Positions 12,001-18,972 of a DNA stretch of 64,000 nt are shown piece after piece. The stretch's first letter is position 1. Every line of letters begins with the position of its first letter. Source of the stretch: Candida dubliniensis CD36 (lineage: Eukaryota; Ascomycota; Pichiomycetes; Serinales; Debaryomycetaceae); contig NC_012863.1 of assembly GCF_000026945.1 (NCBI RefSeq), positions 186,001 through 250,000 on the forward strand, given 5' to 3'. Position numbers and translations under genes: made by a program. Under the pieces are notes generated by a model. The model saw nothing but the letters and a program-made list of their open reading frames with translations. It did not search any database and was not told where the DNA came from.

Positions 12001-12317
12001 CGTGATAATGCAAGTAATACTACTGAACCGGGGACTTTTCTTGTTTCTAACTTTGATTTAGTATATTTGTTTTCAAATTCAACAGTTTTATTAACCCAAC
12101 GGGCAATCAATTCTAAAAATATAGGTTTATAGCAATAATATGTTGGTAAAGAATGGTCTAATGCTAATAATGATAATTGATTTAAATTCTCATCTAATGA
12201 TACTGATTTATTGAATGTAAACAATTGAGTTGGTAATTTCTTCAAAGTATAAAAGGATTTATATGTTGAGTATAACTCCTCAACTTGATTGAAACTGATA
12301 GTGATATGATTATTCAT
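1..12317 (-). CDS. MDN1: Midasin, dynein-like AAA ATPase for 60S ribosome maturation (partial, C-terminus outside window)
   Basis: Midasin (Mdn1/Rea1) is the very large nuclear AAA+ machine that strips assembly factors such as Ytm1 and Rsa4 from pre-60S particles. The minus-strand frame opens with ATG at 12317 and stays open to the window edge, giving about 4105 residues. The yeast protein is about 4900 residues, so the acidic region and C-terminal MIDAS domain should lie beyond base 1. Six P-loops are in the same frame: GKAGSGKT (residue 321), GETGTGKT (658), GPTSAGKT (1092), GETGCGKT (1378), GSPGVGKT (1759) and GPTNAGKT (2068), the midasin hexamer in a single chain. A Walker B-type IEDID follows the first P-loop. 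The region after AAA6 (roughly residues 2450 onward, positions 1-5000) is the long helical linker. No frameshift is apparent in the AAA region. Confidence 0.95.
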   Translation of the reverse strand, partial: MNNHITISFNQVEELYSTYKSFYTLKKLPTQLFTFNKSVSLDENLNQLSLLALDHSLPTYYCYKPIFLELIARWVNKTVEFENKYTKSKLETRKVPGSVVLLALSRLLQISTEYLNLFELFLSQNAFWDNIDIERYELESILLAFYRLLKFDTNRFKAFIKPKALYQIINKSGNEFQVSKFLAIQILSIYLQASEISKNKMIDTHLPKDKDLKSNYEGEIVDYYFIALLEAKRTSNFLTLPEVEYNSNPSKTNSIQIPPESLSSTVTSVCGVLVPHLNISKSQSVSLQQEETKFVPTNSAVEVLRKLASSVQFNKPVMLYGKAGSGKTFLINQLANYMSYSDSIVKIHLGEQTDAKLLLGTYASGEKPGTFEWRTGVLTSAVQEGKWVLIEDIDKAPTEVLSVLLTLLEKRELSIPSRGEVIKAKNGFQLFSTIRTSNDSRKDSIPDLIGIRLWELIKVEVPNEVDLKNILVTKFPLLINLIGPFIKCYNEIIRIYSLSSFVTLNKGSHPRVISFRDLMKFCSRCNNMLMVEGILKPDQLLESSIFDNIFAEAVDCFGSAITEPQALTPLINVIGEALEIPTSRINLFLSKHVPLFINDEEKLKIGRAVLKKTAQDKALYNKRLSNNNTSFARTNHSLRLMEQIAVAIEMVEPVLLVGETGTGKTTVVQQVAKLMNKKLTVINVSQQTETGDLLGGYKPVNTKTVAVPIQEMFENLFIGTFSEKKNAKFSKILSKCFNKSQWKNVVKLWREALKMAKDILSEPESEQEEDGGPRKKRKLKSFEKSVLLEKWIEFEKKIKEFEIQSSTLDNSFVFNFVEGSLVKAVRNGEWLLLDELNLATSDTLESIADLLADTVNQRSILLSERGDVESIKAHPEFRIFGCMNPSTDVGKKDLPLSIRSRFTEIYVHSPDRDIQDLLAIIDKYIGRFAVGDEWVGNDIAELYLKAKQLSETNKIVDGANQRPHFSIRTLTRTLIYVCDIVSIYGLRRALYEGFSMSFLTLLDRKSEDILKPEILKHTVDRLKNSKSVMNQIPPVPSSNPDDYVQFKHYWMKHGPQEIVPQPHYIITPFVEKNMLNLVRATAGRRFPVLIQGPTSAGKTSMINYLANITGHKFVRINNHEHTDLQEYLGTYISDSTGKLVFKEGVLVEALRKGHWIVLDELNLAPTDVLEALNRLLDDNRELFIPETQEVIHPHPDFMLFATQNPPGLYGGRKVLSRAFRNRFLELHFDDIPQDELEIILRERCQIAPSYGKKIVEVYRQLSVQRQSTRLFEQKNSFATLRDLFRWAMRDAVGYEELAANGYMLLAERVRKEDEKEVVKKTIEKVMKVKLDMDEYYKSLEVEAIFKSDSSIVWTKAMRRLAVLVSTSIKYKEPLLLVGETGCGKTTVCQVVAKFLGKELITVNAHQNTETGDLLGAQRPVRNKYETQSSLFNHLIELFAKLGIETTDSSLTLDNLLGQYRKITIPEEHQELVEQIEAETKNVSLLFEWSDGPLVRAMKLGDFFLLDEISLADDSVLERLNSVLEPERSLLLAEKGTDDAFITASESFEFLATMNPGGDYGKKELSPALRNRFTEIWVPSMEDFDDVSQIVESRLKHKQLTTSIVKFSEWFAKQFGGGHTNNGVISLRDILAWIEFINSCPDNLNPMAALYHGASMVFIDALGTNNTAYLAENESRLQNIKQECVFKLSSFADYDLTEFLANQIQVNVGLHDLVAGLFSIPILEGSQHNKSFNLEAPTTAANAMRVIRAMQVKKPILLEGSPGVGKTSLITALASATGNPLVRINLSEQTDLVDLFGSDAPAEGGKAGEFVWRDAPFLRAMQRGEWVLLDEMNLASQSVLEGLNACLDHRGEAYIPELDKSFKRHPNFTVFAAQNPQYQGGGRKGLPKSFVNRFTVVYVDTLKAEDLNMISYHLFPSVNKNDCSRLIEFMSQLEEQVVIKKLWGAQGGPWEFNLRDSLRWLSLYTSGNISQDIQLSDFIDMIICQRFRNEDDRLHAQKLFKSIFGEIIERDNYFNSSESFVQAGGALIGKNDLIQYVNGGNLLPLQCNFKFMETAFRCISNNIPLILTGPTNAGKTDLVRYLANLVGAKLDEFSMNSDVDSMDILGGYEQVDLSRETNALFEKTHKLINELIVMNLRYQESNADILAKALELLEFIEKHNSNGSSFEQFYAILSGFSNYHSIPEIKDLVNTAENLAHKLNETASVRFEWFDGLLVQAVEKGNWLVLDNANLCSPSVLDRLNSLLESNGSLIINECSLEDGQPRILKPHANFRLFLTMDPKYGELSRAMRNRGIELFMDSLEQRATEFDRQILGLCYLGSSTTDESLQIKIEELDISDKKVVPTSGFNFNKESTLKQFSLIDDAFSLGNVSPSALWSFIQLNNFPLLKDWANVVFSSSEFAQSSKRYAEQLRDTLEYVEQTSLVDISLSVYSPVDVVANNIVQKNIAFTESQGFHFLTNIYIVASILKSHPAITTSESTMIFEVLREIVELKDIVSKIELNAMDKKVHELSFIEKSAASALGRQIKSPPKLELFRFVKLLQGFIISCFLDSFKTDLFTGVIYQPLHELLLVLIGMIKAGHEKNESRLKVYQELIVKWSDKYLSTQDRAELSKQYQTAISIFNSQFALNKGAAINEIWEYCRGLYPQDFNAWEDLQRLYKVIADFDTVSKLQFPESSDIVTSFGYLIADLYKSIILGEYERDELLSILEKLEQGIEQLSTVSESFVNPRVNIFVDDFTNIANLVEISGNDDQDLMKFYNCSNRSMFSLIKQDKFKPYPKIFDSLWKDRKSRVSPLFTSELMLSMLTKAVQFNNTSGKSLEQTSFDLKSVSKCVIEHSFEVLNDVKGAFSNLLLSWFEIILNALGLYEDELLNNPELVLDKVSLSFGSDSHSFVAVKLLVDSVNSVVNASELSLGKLGEAWVSFALGLILLYVPDSPYDPAIKEYVLYKVFEDRKVFGENLISSWESARGVFSGDKETYLESTLKHLIDLEAPNNPKVYRDSKSIDGLFDEWNSIMESTIDMGPVESLLKTVLSSSEQGINMVEMFQNNTSQFIMRLKKNYLLYSDLNDILCGYIYGMKLGFEMITIDKNQGKHLYPQTWSIDVCDFTSLTSIEKIFPSVQDFTKTVSIDSLAAEFVMAYFIKLGFAHRSATNEQQQPQAQGILIQSLQSLYYRWSLRRIKEEKENLQQGSLYKYSDPNEDIEGDFKKLFPDYEDVLDIDGTTTANTLKKNNASFESIYESIASDYIKEYLLQDKDNVIDIVHQGSELITQLNQYQDSLHKNTNNASVMTSLVNELAKTHTKFNQTVSDFNFYQDLNPTEVKRAVTIMTTVYNMSQKLLDQWPEHATLKNIVFATNEFLSYPIGLPLGRYLQKLEQIYTFIAEWQKYASSQVSMKEQFDILTNLIVSWRKLELSTWKSLFEFEEKSVEKNIGKWWFYLLEIIIIPMLGDNEEEPAVKLLSALNVFMSKVTCGEFTIRLKLLKAFKNHAFEINKNHPIVDALCNFVTFYDQFQPTVLSTIEDSKKRLEKDITEVILLASWKDVNIDALKQSARRSHNNLYKIVRKYRAVLGTPVQPIIEQGITESAGTLDLVKLPQIQSIVTGNEIQIVKEIPSWIERPKRLQNLNVIENNMKVYVERISQEQLPNFLDFAHEVVSDMERLRKETPSEFKESNKKLIAALKTQKRKLLSDTLREIRRSGLKTSSRSDILATQKSVNLIIANSVSFQNTIAQGSDCYFFKILDLLPRLRAAVSSSTSAHADEVPQVDKEKGLSATENLIHSLIVNRVPIKKLADNIATFNSWYNGFHTVANLNNLSATLTPISVKDSIKLNVDNIRIIKMWLPKLLDYGITTLESITKFGFNDTNVAMFYMLKNKLNELVYSINDESNVVQSTSITIGNVENFSKFVNELIITLEKWKSEHKQLAFVADTILNWITNNSHANGNIESSTSLTCVETIENVEKEFRIFTTSILVAVQKIMEIQEKNQEISRDDDDWLILSQHKITNYMKNLHLLTIGNKLQKCIENISLVEHNQQSSKLISALTSFTFPILNHYYQLCLKIFGKVRLNYYDLSKATFILSSSLYTLATKGFCTPEAPNEQKDDNNNLHDGTG

Positions 12318-13929
12318 TATCAGTAATGTTGGTATATCAATTAGTTTAGTTCTATATCAATGGAGTATAACTAACTTGTTTGGTTTTTTATTTTATAGGA
12401 AGAGAAGAGAAAAAAAAAAAAAAATTACGCAAGAATTTTCTTTAAGTGATGAGATGGAGAGGATTGTATGCAGTCCATTGAAAACTTACACTTTCTTCGT
12501 GCTAGAGTTACTGTTTGGAGGGAAATGTTTCTAACAGTAGTTTAACCTGACACTTTTGGGCCAAAGTATCAAATAAATTGACCAGACAGTAAATAATAAA
12601 AGTAGTGAGACGGTTGGTATAAATTTTCTTGTAATTATTTTTTTAAAATCAGAAATGCCCAATTATGTTATACAATCAAGATAAGTACAACAGTTTAGCG
12701 AAAAGAGATGCCATTGATAAATTAGTGCCTCACCTTAACATTCTATAGGAATAATATCCCAAAGTGCTTGAAATTCTGTTTTTATGATAAACTTCTGGAA
12801 TTGACCGATCACGGCTTTTAAAAGCCACTCATATAATCTTGTTTTAGTGATGGATAAGTTGATTATTGAGTTAGTTAATCAATAATATCATTTCAATTCA
12901 TTTAAGAAGTTATGACAAGTTTTGTTGAATGAGTCCAGAGTATGAGCTTTATTAATAGTACTGCTAAAAATCCACATACACGAAACCCACCCTACACAAA
13001 TTTCCTGTATTTTCCTCTTTTAATGAGCAATATTATATTACTCCTTTTGGCTTTTTGTCTTTATCATTTGAGATCTTAACATTATCGCTAAACGAATGTG
13101 GTCATACAATTTATAAAATAAGGGATGTCGAACTTATATTTTTATTTGCACCAACAGAAATGTTCTCTCAAGTATCTACGCTTTCAAAGGGGGGGGGAAT
13201 AGATGATATCATATATATTTCCAAATAGTGAGTAAATGTTAAATAATATTGCCCAATCATATACCTCATGATCATTTTAAAAAAGTGGCTTTTTTTTTGT
13301 TTCCCATTTTGCAACACTTTAAAATTTGAAGAAAAACTTTTTCTCGGTCTTTTTGTGACACATCCTCGGCGAAGCATCAAAATTTTTCCGACAATAGTTA
13401 TATGATGATAAGAATCAGATCTGATGATATAATTGAATACCTGAATCTAGATTCAAACAAACACAGTTGTTTAGCATGGTATTAGATATGGTTAACATAA
13501 TCTGATAGATTTTTACCAACAATAGGAAGCAATGCCTCTTCACATCCCCTATTTACCTCAATTATACTTCTAAACGAAGCCTTCAAATGAGTGTGTGCAG
13601 ATTAATCTAATGTACACTACTTTTTCATTATTCCGATTTTCACAGCCATTTAAATTTTAGAAGGCTTTAATATTCATGCAAGCATCAGATGTTTTCTGTC
13701 CAATTAGAGTCTGGCTTCAATTCTAGAGTTTTAGTTTGATTGATCTTATCTGTTGTATCTTCTATTATAAATGAGGGATTTTTCTACAACTCTTGTAGGC
13801 TTTGAATTATCAGATATTTTGATCCTTATGAGATATTGTAGATAGTATATAAGTTCGTGGATTTGGCATGAATATGGAATATTTCCCAAAAAAAAAAAAA
13901 AAAATGAAGCATTAAACCCAGAGTTACCA
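12318..13929. other. Intergenic region between divergent MDN1 and SMF3-like genes
   Basis: About 1.6 kb between two genes transcribed away from each other, so it should hold both promoters. It is AT-rich, with an A-run near 12411-12424, a G10 run near 13188-13197 and an A-run at about 13888-13904 just upstream of the SMF3-like ATG. Short open frames here have no recognisable protein character. I see no tRNA or other RNA gene. Confidence 0.6.
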
Positions 13930-15657
13930 ATGATGGAAAACAAACTGTCTGAATCGTCAGAGATGACAACCGAAAAGAGCTTAAATCATGAAACTACATT
14001 TGATAAGTATACAACAACAACAACAACAACGAATAAAATCCAAAAAAAATCAACGGAAACAACCACGCAATCAATCAGTCTAAATGGTGACGACTCAAAG
14101 ATCGATTCCAAGTTTTCAAGAGTTGTAAAAGTATCAAGAAGAGCACTTACAACTTATGCTTCATTTATTGGTCCTGGTTTACTTGTTAGTGTTGCTTATA
14201 TGGATCCTGGGAATTATGCCACCGGTATAACTGCAGGTGCCTCAAACAAATATTCTTTATTGTTTATTGTATTATTAGCCGATATTATCGCTATTTTTTT
14301 ACAAGTTCTTTGTATAAAATTAGGTTGTGTCACTGGTTATGACTTAGCTCGATGTTGTCGTGAATACTTGCCTAAAAAATTGAATTGGGCATTATGGATC
14401 TTAGCTGAATGTGCAATTATATCTACTGATGTTGCTGAAGTTATTGGATCAGCCACGGCATTGAATATTTTATTGAAAATTCCATTACCTGCTGGTGTTG
14501 TTATTACCGTTGTTGATGTTATATTTGTACTTACTGCCTATCGTACTGATACTTCACTGTTGAAATTTGTTAAAATTTTTGAATATGCAGTAGGGTGTTT
14601 GGTGATGGTTGTTGTTATATGTTTTGCCGTTGAATTATCTCAAATTACTGCTAATGTGGGACAAGTATTCCGAGGATTTGTTCCTTCTAAAGAAATGTTT
14701 GATGGTAATGGTATGACAGTGGCAACCTCTGTTATTGGATCTACAGTTATGATACATTCATTGTTTTTGGGTTCAGGTTTAGTACAACCTAGAATGCGGG
14801 ATTATGATGTTAAACATGGTTATGTCAATTTATATGAAATTGCTAAAGAAGAACAAGAAAAAAAACAAGCCCAAGTAGAAGTAGGGGCTGAAGAAATTTC
14901 ACCAGTAGTTTCTTCAGAATCTTCCCAAAACAATATTGCTCCAACTTATGAACAAGAGGCAAAATTTTTCCGTACAAAGTATAAACCATCTTATAAATCC
15001 ATTTGTTATTGTTTGAAATATTCAAAAATTGAATTAATTGTGACTTTAGCAACAATTGCCCTTTTCGTAAATGCAGCAATTGTTATTATTGCTGGGGCAA
15101 CTTTATACGGTACTTCAGAGGCCATGAATGCTGATCTTTACACAATTCATAACTTGTTAAGTAAAAGTTTATCACCTGTTGTTGGTACCATTTTCATGGT
15201 TGCATTATTGTCAAGTGGTCAAAGTGCTGGTGTTGTATGTACGATTGCTGGTCAAATGGTGGGGGAAGGTCATATTAATTGGACTTTAAAACCATGGATG
15301 AGAAGAATATTAACTCGAGCCATTTCTATTATTCCTTGCTTGACTATTTCGGTCTTTATTGGGAAAAATGGGTTAGGAGTGGCATTGAATATATCTCAAA
15401 TTATAATATCAATATTGTTACCACCATTAACTGCACCTTTAATATATTTTACATGTTGTAAAAAAATCATGAAAGTTGAGTTAGGTGATGAAGATGAAGT
15501 TGAAGGAATTGAAGATGCAGATTCTGGTAAGAGATATAAATATATGACTAATAGTTGGATAACTACGATTATTGTTGTCATAATTTGGCTTTTGGTGGCA
15601 ATATTGAATGTTTATGCTATTTATCAAATGGCAGTAAGTGGTGTGACAGGGTCTTAA
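13930..15657 (+). CDS. SMF3: Nramp-family divalent metal (Mn/Fe) transporter
   Basis: 575 residues, the size of yeast Smf1, with a hydrophilic Thr-rich N-terminus of about 70 residues and then 11-12 membrane segments. Nramp proteins couple uptake of Mn2+ or Fe2+ to protons. The TM1 metal-site motif DPGN is present at residues 92-95. The TM6 motif reads GSTVMIHSLFLGSGLVQPR around residue 274: the metal-binding Met is kept, but the Pro normally following it (MPH) is Ile. A cytosolic acidic loop lies at about residues 303-345, and GQSAGVVCTIAGQMVGEGHINW is the usual Smf segment. The start could be Met1 or Met2. The symbol follows remembered C. albicans gene order (SMF3 beside PGA57 and DAG7); by sequence it resembles Smf1/Smf2 as much as Smf3. 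It converges on the PGA57-like gene, with 225 bp between the stops. Confidence 0.85.
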   Translation: MMENKLSESSEMTTEKSLNHETTFDKYTTTTTTTNKIQKKSTETTTQSISLNGDDSKIDSKFSRVVKVSRRALTTYASFIGPGLLVSVAYMDPGNYATGITAGASNKYSLLFIVLLADIIAIFLQVLCIKLGCVTGYDLARCCREYLPKKLNWALWILAECAIISTDVAEVIGSATALNILLKIPLPAGVVITVVDVIFVLTAYRTDTSLLKFVKIFEYAVGCLVMVVVICFAVELSQITANVGQVFRGFVPSKEMFDGNGMTVATSVIGSTVMIHSLFLGSGLVQPRMRDYDVKHGYVNLYEIAKEEQEKKQAQVEVGAEEISPVVSSESSQNNIAPTYEQEAKFFRTKYKPSYKSICYCLKYSKIELIVTLATIALFVNAAIVIIAGATLYGTSEAMNADLYTIHNLLSKSLSPVVGTIFMVALLSSGQSAGVVCTIAGQMVGEGHINWTLKPWMRRILTRAISIIPCLTISVFIGKNGLGVALNISQIIISILLPPLTAPLIYFTCCKKIMKVELGDEDEVEGIEDADSGKRYKYMTNSWITTIIVVIIWLLVAILNVYAIYQMAVSGVTGS

Positions 15658-15882
15658 AAGTTGGTACAAATAGATGTTCAACACCTTTGTGATAATCTCA
15701 AGATTGTTTCAATTATCTGAAACTGCATTAATATTATAAAATCATTAAACTACAATTTATTTTTCTGAAAGTTTCAACTCTAAAATAAAATAGTACATTT
15801 TCTAATAAAAATATTTGACACCGTCTAATCAAATAATATATAATCATGAATCGTATCGTAAAAATTCATTAAATTATTAAAA

Positions 15883-16596
15883 TTATAATACAATTGAATA
15901 TGCAACAGCTAACCCAACCACATAAAAATGAGTGCAAGGAATATTTAGTGATACACCAAAAGAAGTTTTGGTTGAGTTATATCCAGCTGCCGCTGCAGGA
16001 GATGATGCATAGTAATTACCGTATCCACAAGTACTTCCTGAGCAATGATATTGATTATCCCCCCAATTAGTACTTCCTGTGTAATGACCAGTACCGAACC
16101 CTACTGCTGCTGCTGCTGCTGATGGGGCAAAATAATTACCATATCCACAAGTGCTTCCAGTACAATGATATTGATTGTTTCCAAATTGAGTGCCTCCAGT
16201 ATAACGACCAGTACCATATCCTACTGCTGCTGCTGCAGCTGATGGTGCATAGTAATTACCGTATCCACAGGAACTTCCAGTACAATGATATTGATTATTC
16301 CCCCAGTTTTTAGTACCAGATGAACTGCCACTACTTGAGCCACCTTTACTTCCACTTGAACTTCCACCTTTTCTTCCACTTGAACTTCCACCTTTGCTTC
16401 CACTTGAACTGCCACCTTTGCTTCCACTACTTGAGTGGCCACCACCACTAGAATGACCACCGCCACTAGAATGACCACCACTGCTACCTTTTCGTTTGGT
16501 GAATTGAACCAAAATATTATTATTGAAGTCTCTAATGGAAACAGATAAAACTTGAGAAACAAATGTAAATAAAATTATTAGTTGAGTAAATAGCAT
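15883..16596 (-). CDS. PGA57: Secreted glycine/serine-rich tandem-repeat protein, probable GPI-anchored wall protein
   Basis: 237 residues. An N-terminal hydrophobic signal (1-18) is followed by a possible Kex2 site, Lys-Arg at 34-35. Next come a Gly/Ser/His-rich low-complexity stretch (GGGHSSGG and GSKGGSSS units, about 36-95) and three copies of a roughly 40-residue repeat carrying YHC.GS.CGYGNYYA followed by an alanine run (AAAAAVG). The C-terminus is a short hydrophobic segment (VVGLAVAYSIVL), as expected for a GPI-attachment signal, with possible omega sites in the preceding Asn/Ser region. Each repeat holds two cysteines, which could form intramolecular disulphides. I do not recognise a catalytic domain. 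The symbol rests on remembered C. albicans order, in which PGA57 lies between SMF3 and DAG7. The repeat DNA is conserved enough to allow unequal recombination. Confidence 0.7.
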   Translation of the reverse strand: MLFTQLIILFTFVSQVLSVSIRDFNNNILVQFTKRKGSSGGHSSGGGHSSGGGHSSSGSKGGSSSGSKGGSSSGRKGGSSSGSKGGSSSGSSSGTKNWGNNQYHCTGSSCGYGNYYAPSAAAAAVGYGTGRYTGGTQFGNNQYHCTGSTCGYGNYFAPSAAAAAVGFGTGHYTGSTNWGDNQYHCSGSTCGYGNYYASSPAAAAGYNSTKTSFGVSLNIPCTHFYVVGLAVAYSIVL

Positions 16597-16670
16597 GTTG
16601 TTGTTGTTGTTGTTTTATTTTTTGGGAAAAATGAAAAGAATAGAAAATTTTTGAATGTTCTTCAAAGGTT

Positions 16671-16678
16671 TATTTATA
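16671..16678 (-). promoter_or_regulatory. TATA-like element of the PGA57-like gene
   Basis: TATAAATA read on the minus strand, about 75 bp upstream of the ATG at 16596. The distance suits a yeast TATA box for a regulated surface-protein gene. No other evidence. Confidence 0.35.
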
Positions 16679-16981
16679 CTTTGTTGAAAATTATTTATTT
16701 AAATTTAATTTAGTTTAGTTGACTGATGATGATGATGATTTAGTTTAGACAAAAACAAAAGAAGACGTAGAAGTAAAAGTAGGAGTTCGTAAATTAAATT
16801 ATGAAGCCTAATCAAGACTAAGTCAATTTTGAGGCTTATAAAAGAAATTCTTTTTTTTAAGAGTGACGAAGATGATGATGACTACCGATTTACATTTTGT
16901 ACCATTTTTTAATTCAACTGACATTTGGAAATGTTCATTTATTGGCTACACAAACCAACATTTATTACAATCATAAACAAT

Positions 16982-17014
<33 letters not shown>

Positions 17015-17634
17015 TATTCATTTTATGCATATACTGTGGCTATAGCAACCAATCAGTCTTAGCTTGTTCAATCAGATAACTAAATCTACTTTAAAGGAAT
17101 TATTGCCGTCTTTATCTCTTTATCGGGTTTATACATCAAGCACCAAGAATTTTTTTTTTTTGCTTTTTTTTGGTCTGACAAGAAAATGCTTAGGTAGTGG
17201 TGGCCCCTTAAAATTATTTCCTACTGATATAATAATTGATATGATTTGTGGCTTCAGTTGCAAAATTAAGGAATTGATTTATAATCATCTACCGCTAGTC
17301 GATATAAACCCCATTGACATTAAACTTGAAGTTTTAGTATGGCCTTATTAAATCAACTCTTGAATTGATTATTTTATCAATTTGAATTATTGTCACATTG
17401 TTCGTAACAGGCATGATCAAATACAATATGTCATAACAATGACATGATCACATTTAAATGTGGAGGAAGGATCAGTTGGTTGTGTTTTTCGATAATCTTT
17501 ATTGTTTTTTGTAGGAAGAATTGTTGTTAAAATTGATTGAAAAAAAAAAAAAAAAATTTCATGATAACCTGCATATAACGCTTTTGTGGTTCATTGAATT
17601 TCCGCAAACTAAACTAAACTAAAAATGTTATAAT

Positions 17635-17642
17635 CCACGTGA
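17635..17642. promoter_or_regulatory. CACGTG E-box (possible Cbf1 site)
   Basis: CCACGTGA, a CACGTG core of the type bound by Cbf1 and other bHLH factors. It is about 1 kb upstream of the PGA57-like ATG. Function is inferred from the motif alone. Confidence 0.3.
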
Positions 17643-18219
17643 CAAAGAGGTGGCTGTACACTACACTAATACACCAATGTCATGTTTTCGGACCGATATT
17701 ACTCAAATGGTCGATAATCGGCAATATAATTTATCTAACCCCCCAAAATCGTAAAAAATAAAAATTGAATCGGTATAAGATATAAATTTTTATCGACTGA
17801 TTTAGGATTCACAGCAGTTTATCAACAGTCAGTTGTTGTTGCAAAAAGAAAAAAGTATCCGCAGTCAAGCAGTATGCAATCTACAAATAGATAGAAGGAG
17901 AGGAAATTTCACAGCTTCTTTTATTAAATGTCATACCATCAAATGAATGACAGCAATAGAAGTTGGTTGCAGGATTGGAGTAATTTAATTGCAAACCAAC
18001 TTGTCAAACTGTAAGGTGATTTTTTATAGTTATTTTATGATCCTTGAAAGAGGAGATATGTAAATTGTAGTTCTTTTATATATTTTTTTTTTTGGTATTT
18101 ATGTATATAGTTAACCGTATATAAACTTAAAAGGTATTGTTATACTTTCCATCGCCTCCACCACCTCCGGGGGAGTGAAAATGAAAGGAAAAAAAAAAAA
18201 AAAGAAAGCCAATTTATAT

Positions 18220-18972
18220 CTAATCAAGCCATTCCCAAGTAATATCAATTCTTCCTAAAGATTCATCAGCCAATTTATCAAATGCGGCCGGTGAGAAATC
18301 TAAATCATTATAAGCACAACCTTCACAACGATCAACAACGGTAACATCAACGGATTTACCTTCATAAGAAGCCCTGATTTTCTTGTTACACAATGGATTA
18401 TGGTTTGGATTATTACCAACAGCTTTAGAATCGTATAATTCATGAGAAATAGCAACAATGAAATCAGAATCAGTACTGGTGATACCACATGAACCTAAAC
18501 CAGTAGAGTAAAAAGTACCTTCACCAGAAAATTCTGATCCACTTGGTTGTGCAGAAGAAGAAGAAGAAGAGCTTGTTGAAGATGGAGATGAAGTTGATGA
18601 TGATGTAGTTTGAGTTGATAAGGTAGTTGGTATGTTATTTGTGGTAGAGGGTTGAGTAAGTTCACTTGTAACTGGTTGAACAATAGAAGTTTCAACAGAA
18701 CTTGGAGCACTAGCCCAGTTATTGTTGTTGTTATTATAAGATGTAGAAGTAGTAGATGGGGTATTATCTTCTTGTGCAGCATCTGTAATAGCAGCAGCAG
18801 CATTACCACTACCAATAGTAGCAGTGGCAGTAGCAGCTTCAGTTTGAACTTTAGTGTTGCCTTGACTATCTACTAAAACAGTAGTGAAAGCAGTGACAAT
18901 AACAGTTTTAATTGGAGCAGAAGCAACCAAATTAGCTAATAAAGCAGATAAGACAACTGATGAGAATTTCAT
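18220..18972 (-). CDS. DAG7: Secreted double-psi beta-barrel (expansin/barwin-like) protein
   Basis: 250 residues: a clear signal peptide (1-18, ending VASA), a Thr/Ala-rich segment, a Ser/Thr-rich and Asn-rich linker (about 70-145, probably O-mannosylated), then an RlpA-like double-psi beta-barrel domain (about 148-250). Family hallmarks are the G-G-T-F-Y-type opening (GEGTFYSTGLGSCG), the VTVVDRCEGC strand with its conserved Asp, and the DLDFSPAAFDKLA...GRIDITW ending. Fungal relatives are small secreted, cell-wall-associated proteins whose activity is mostly unknown. Four cysteines in the domain (GSCG, PLCNK, RCEGC) suit two disulphides. The symbol is a recollection that this position in C. 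albicans is DAG7, a secretory protein. There is no C-terminal hydrophobic tail, so it is probably soluble rather than GPI-anchored. Confidence 0.8.
   Translation of the reverse strand: MKFSSVVLSALLANLVASAPIKTVIVTAFTTVLVDSQGNTKVQTEAATATATIGSGNAAAAITDAAQEDNTPSTTSTSYNNNNNNWASAPSSVETSIVQPVTSELTQPSTTNNIPTTLSTQTTSSSTSSPSSTSSSSSSSAQPSGSEFSGEGTFYSTGLGSCGITSTDSDFIVAISHELYDSKAVGNNPNHNPLCNKKIRASYEGKSVDVTVVDRCEGCAYNDLDFSPAAFDKLADESLGRIDITWEWLD

Larger units (their letters stand above)
16597..18219. other. Intergenic region upstream of the PGA57-like gene
   Basis: 1.6 kb holding the PGA57-like promoter and the 3' flank of the DAG7-like gene. It contains an ATC microsatellite at about 16984-17013, several A/T homopolymers, a CACGTG-core E-box at 17635-17642 and a repeated AAACT motif near 17607-17622. 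The open frame at 17064-17351 has no recognisable features and I do not call it a gene. Confidence 0.55.

Noticed and set aside
16981..17013. ATC/ATG repeats as a CRISPR-like array
   Set aside because: Simple trinucleotide microsatellite without spacers; CRISPR arrays are not expected in a yeast chromosome.
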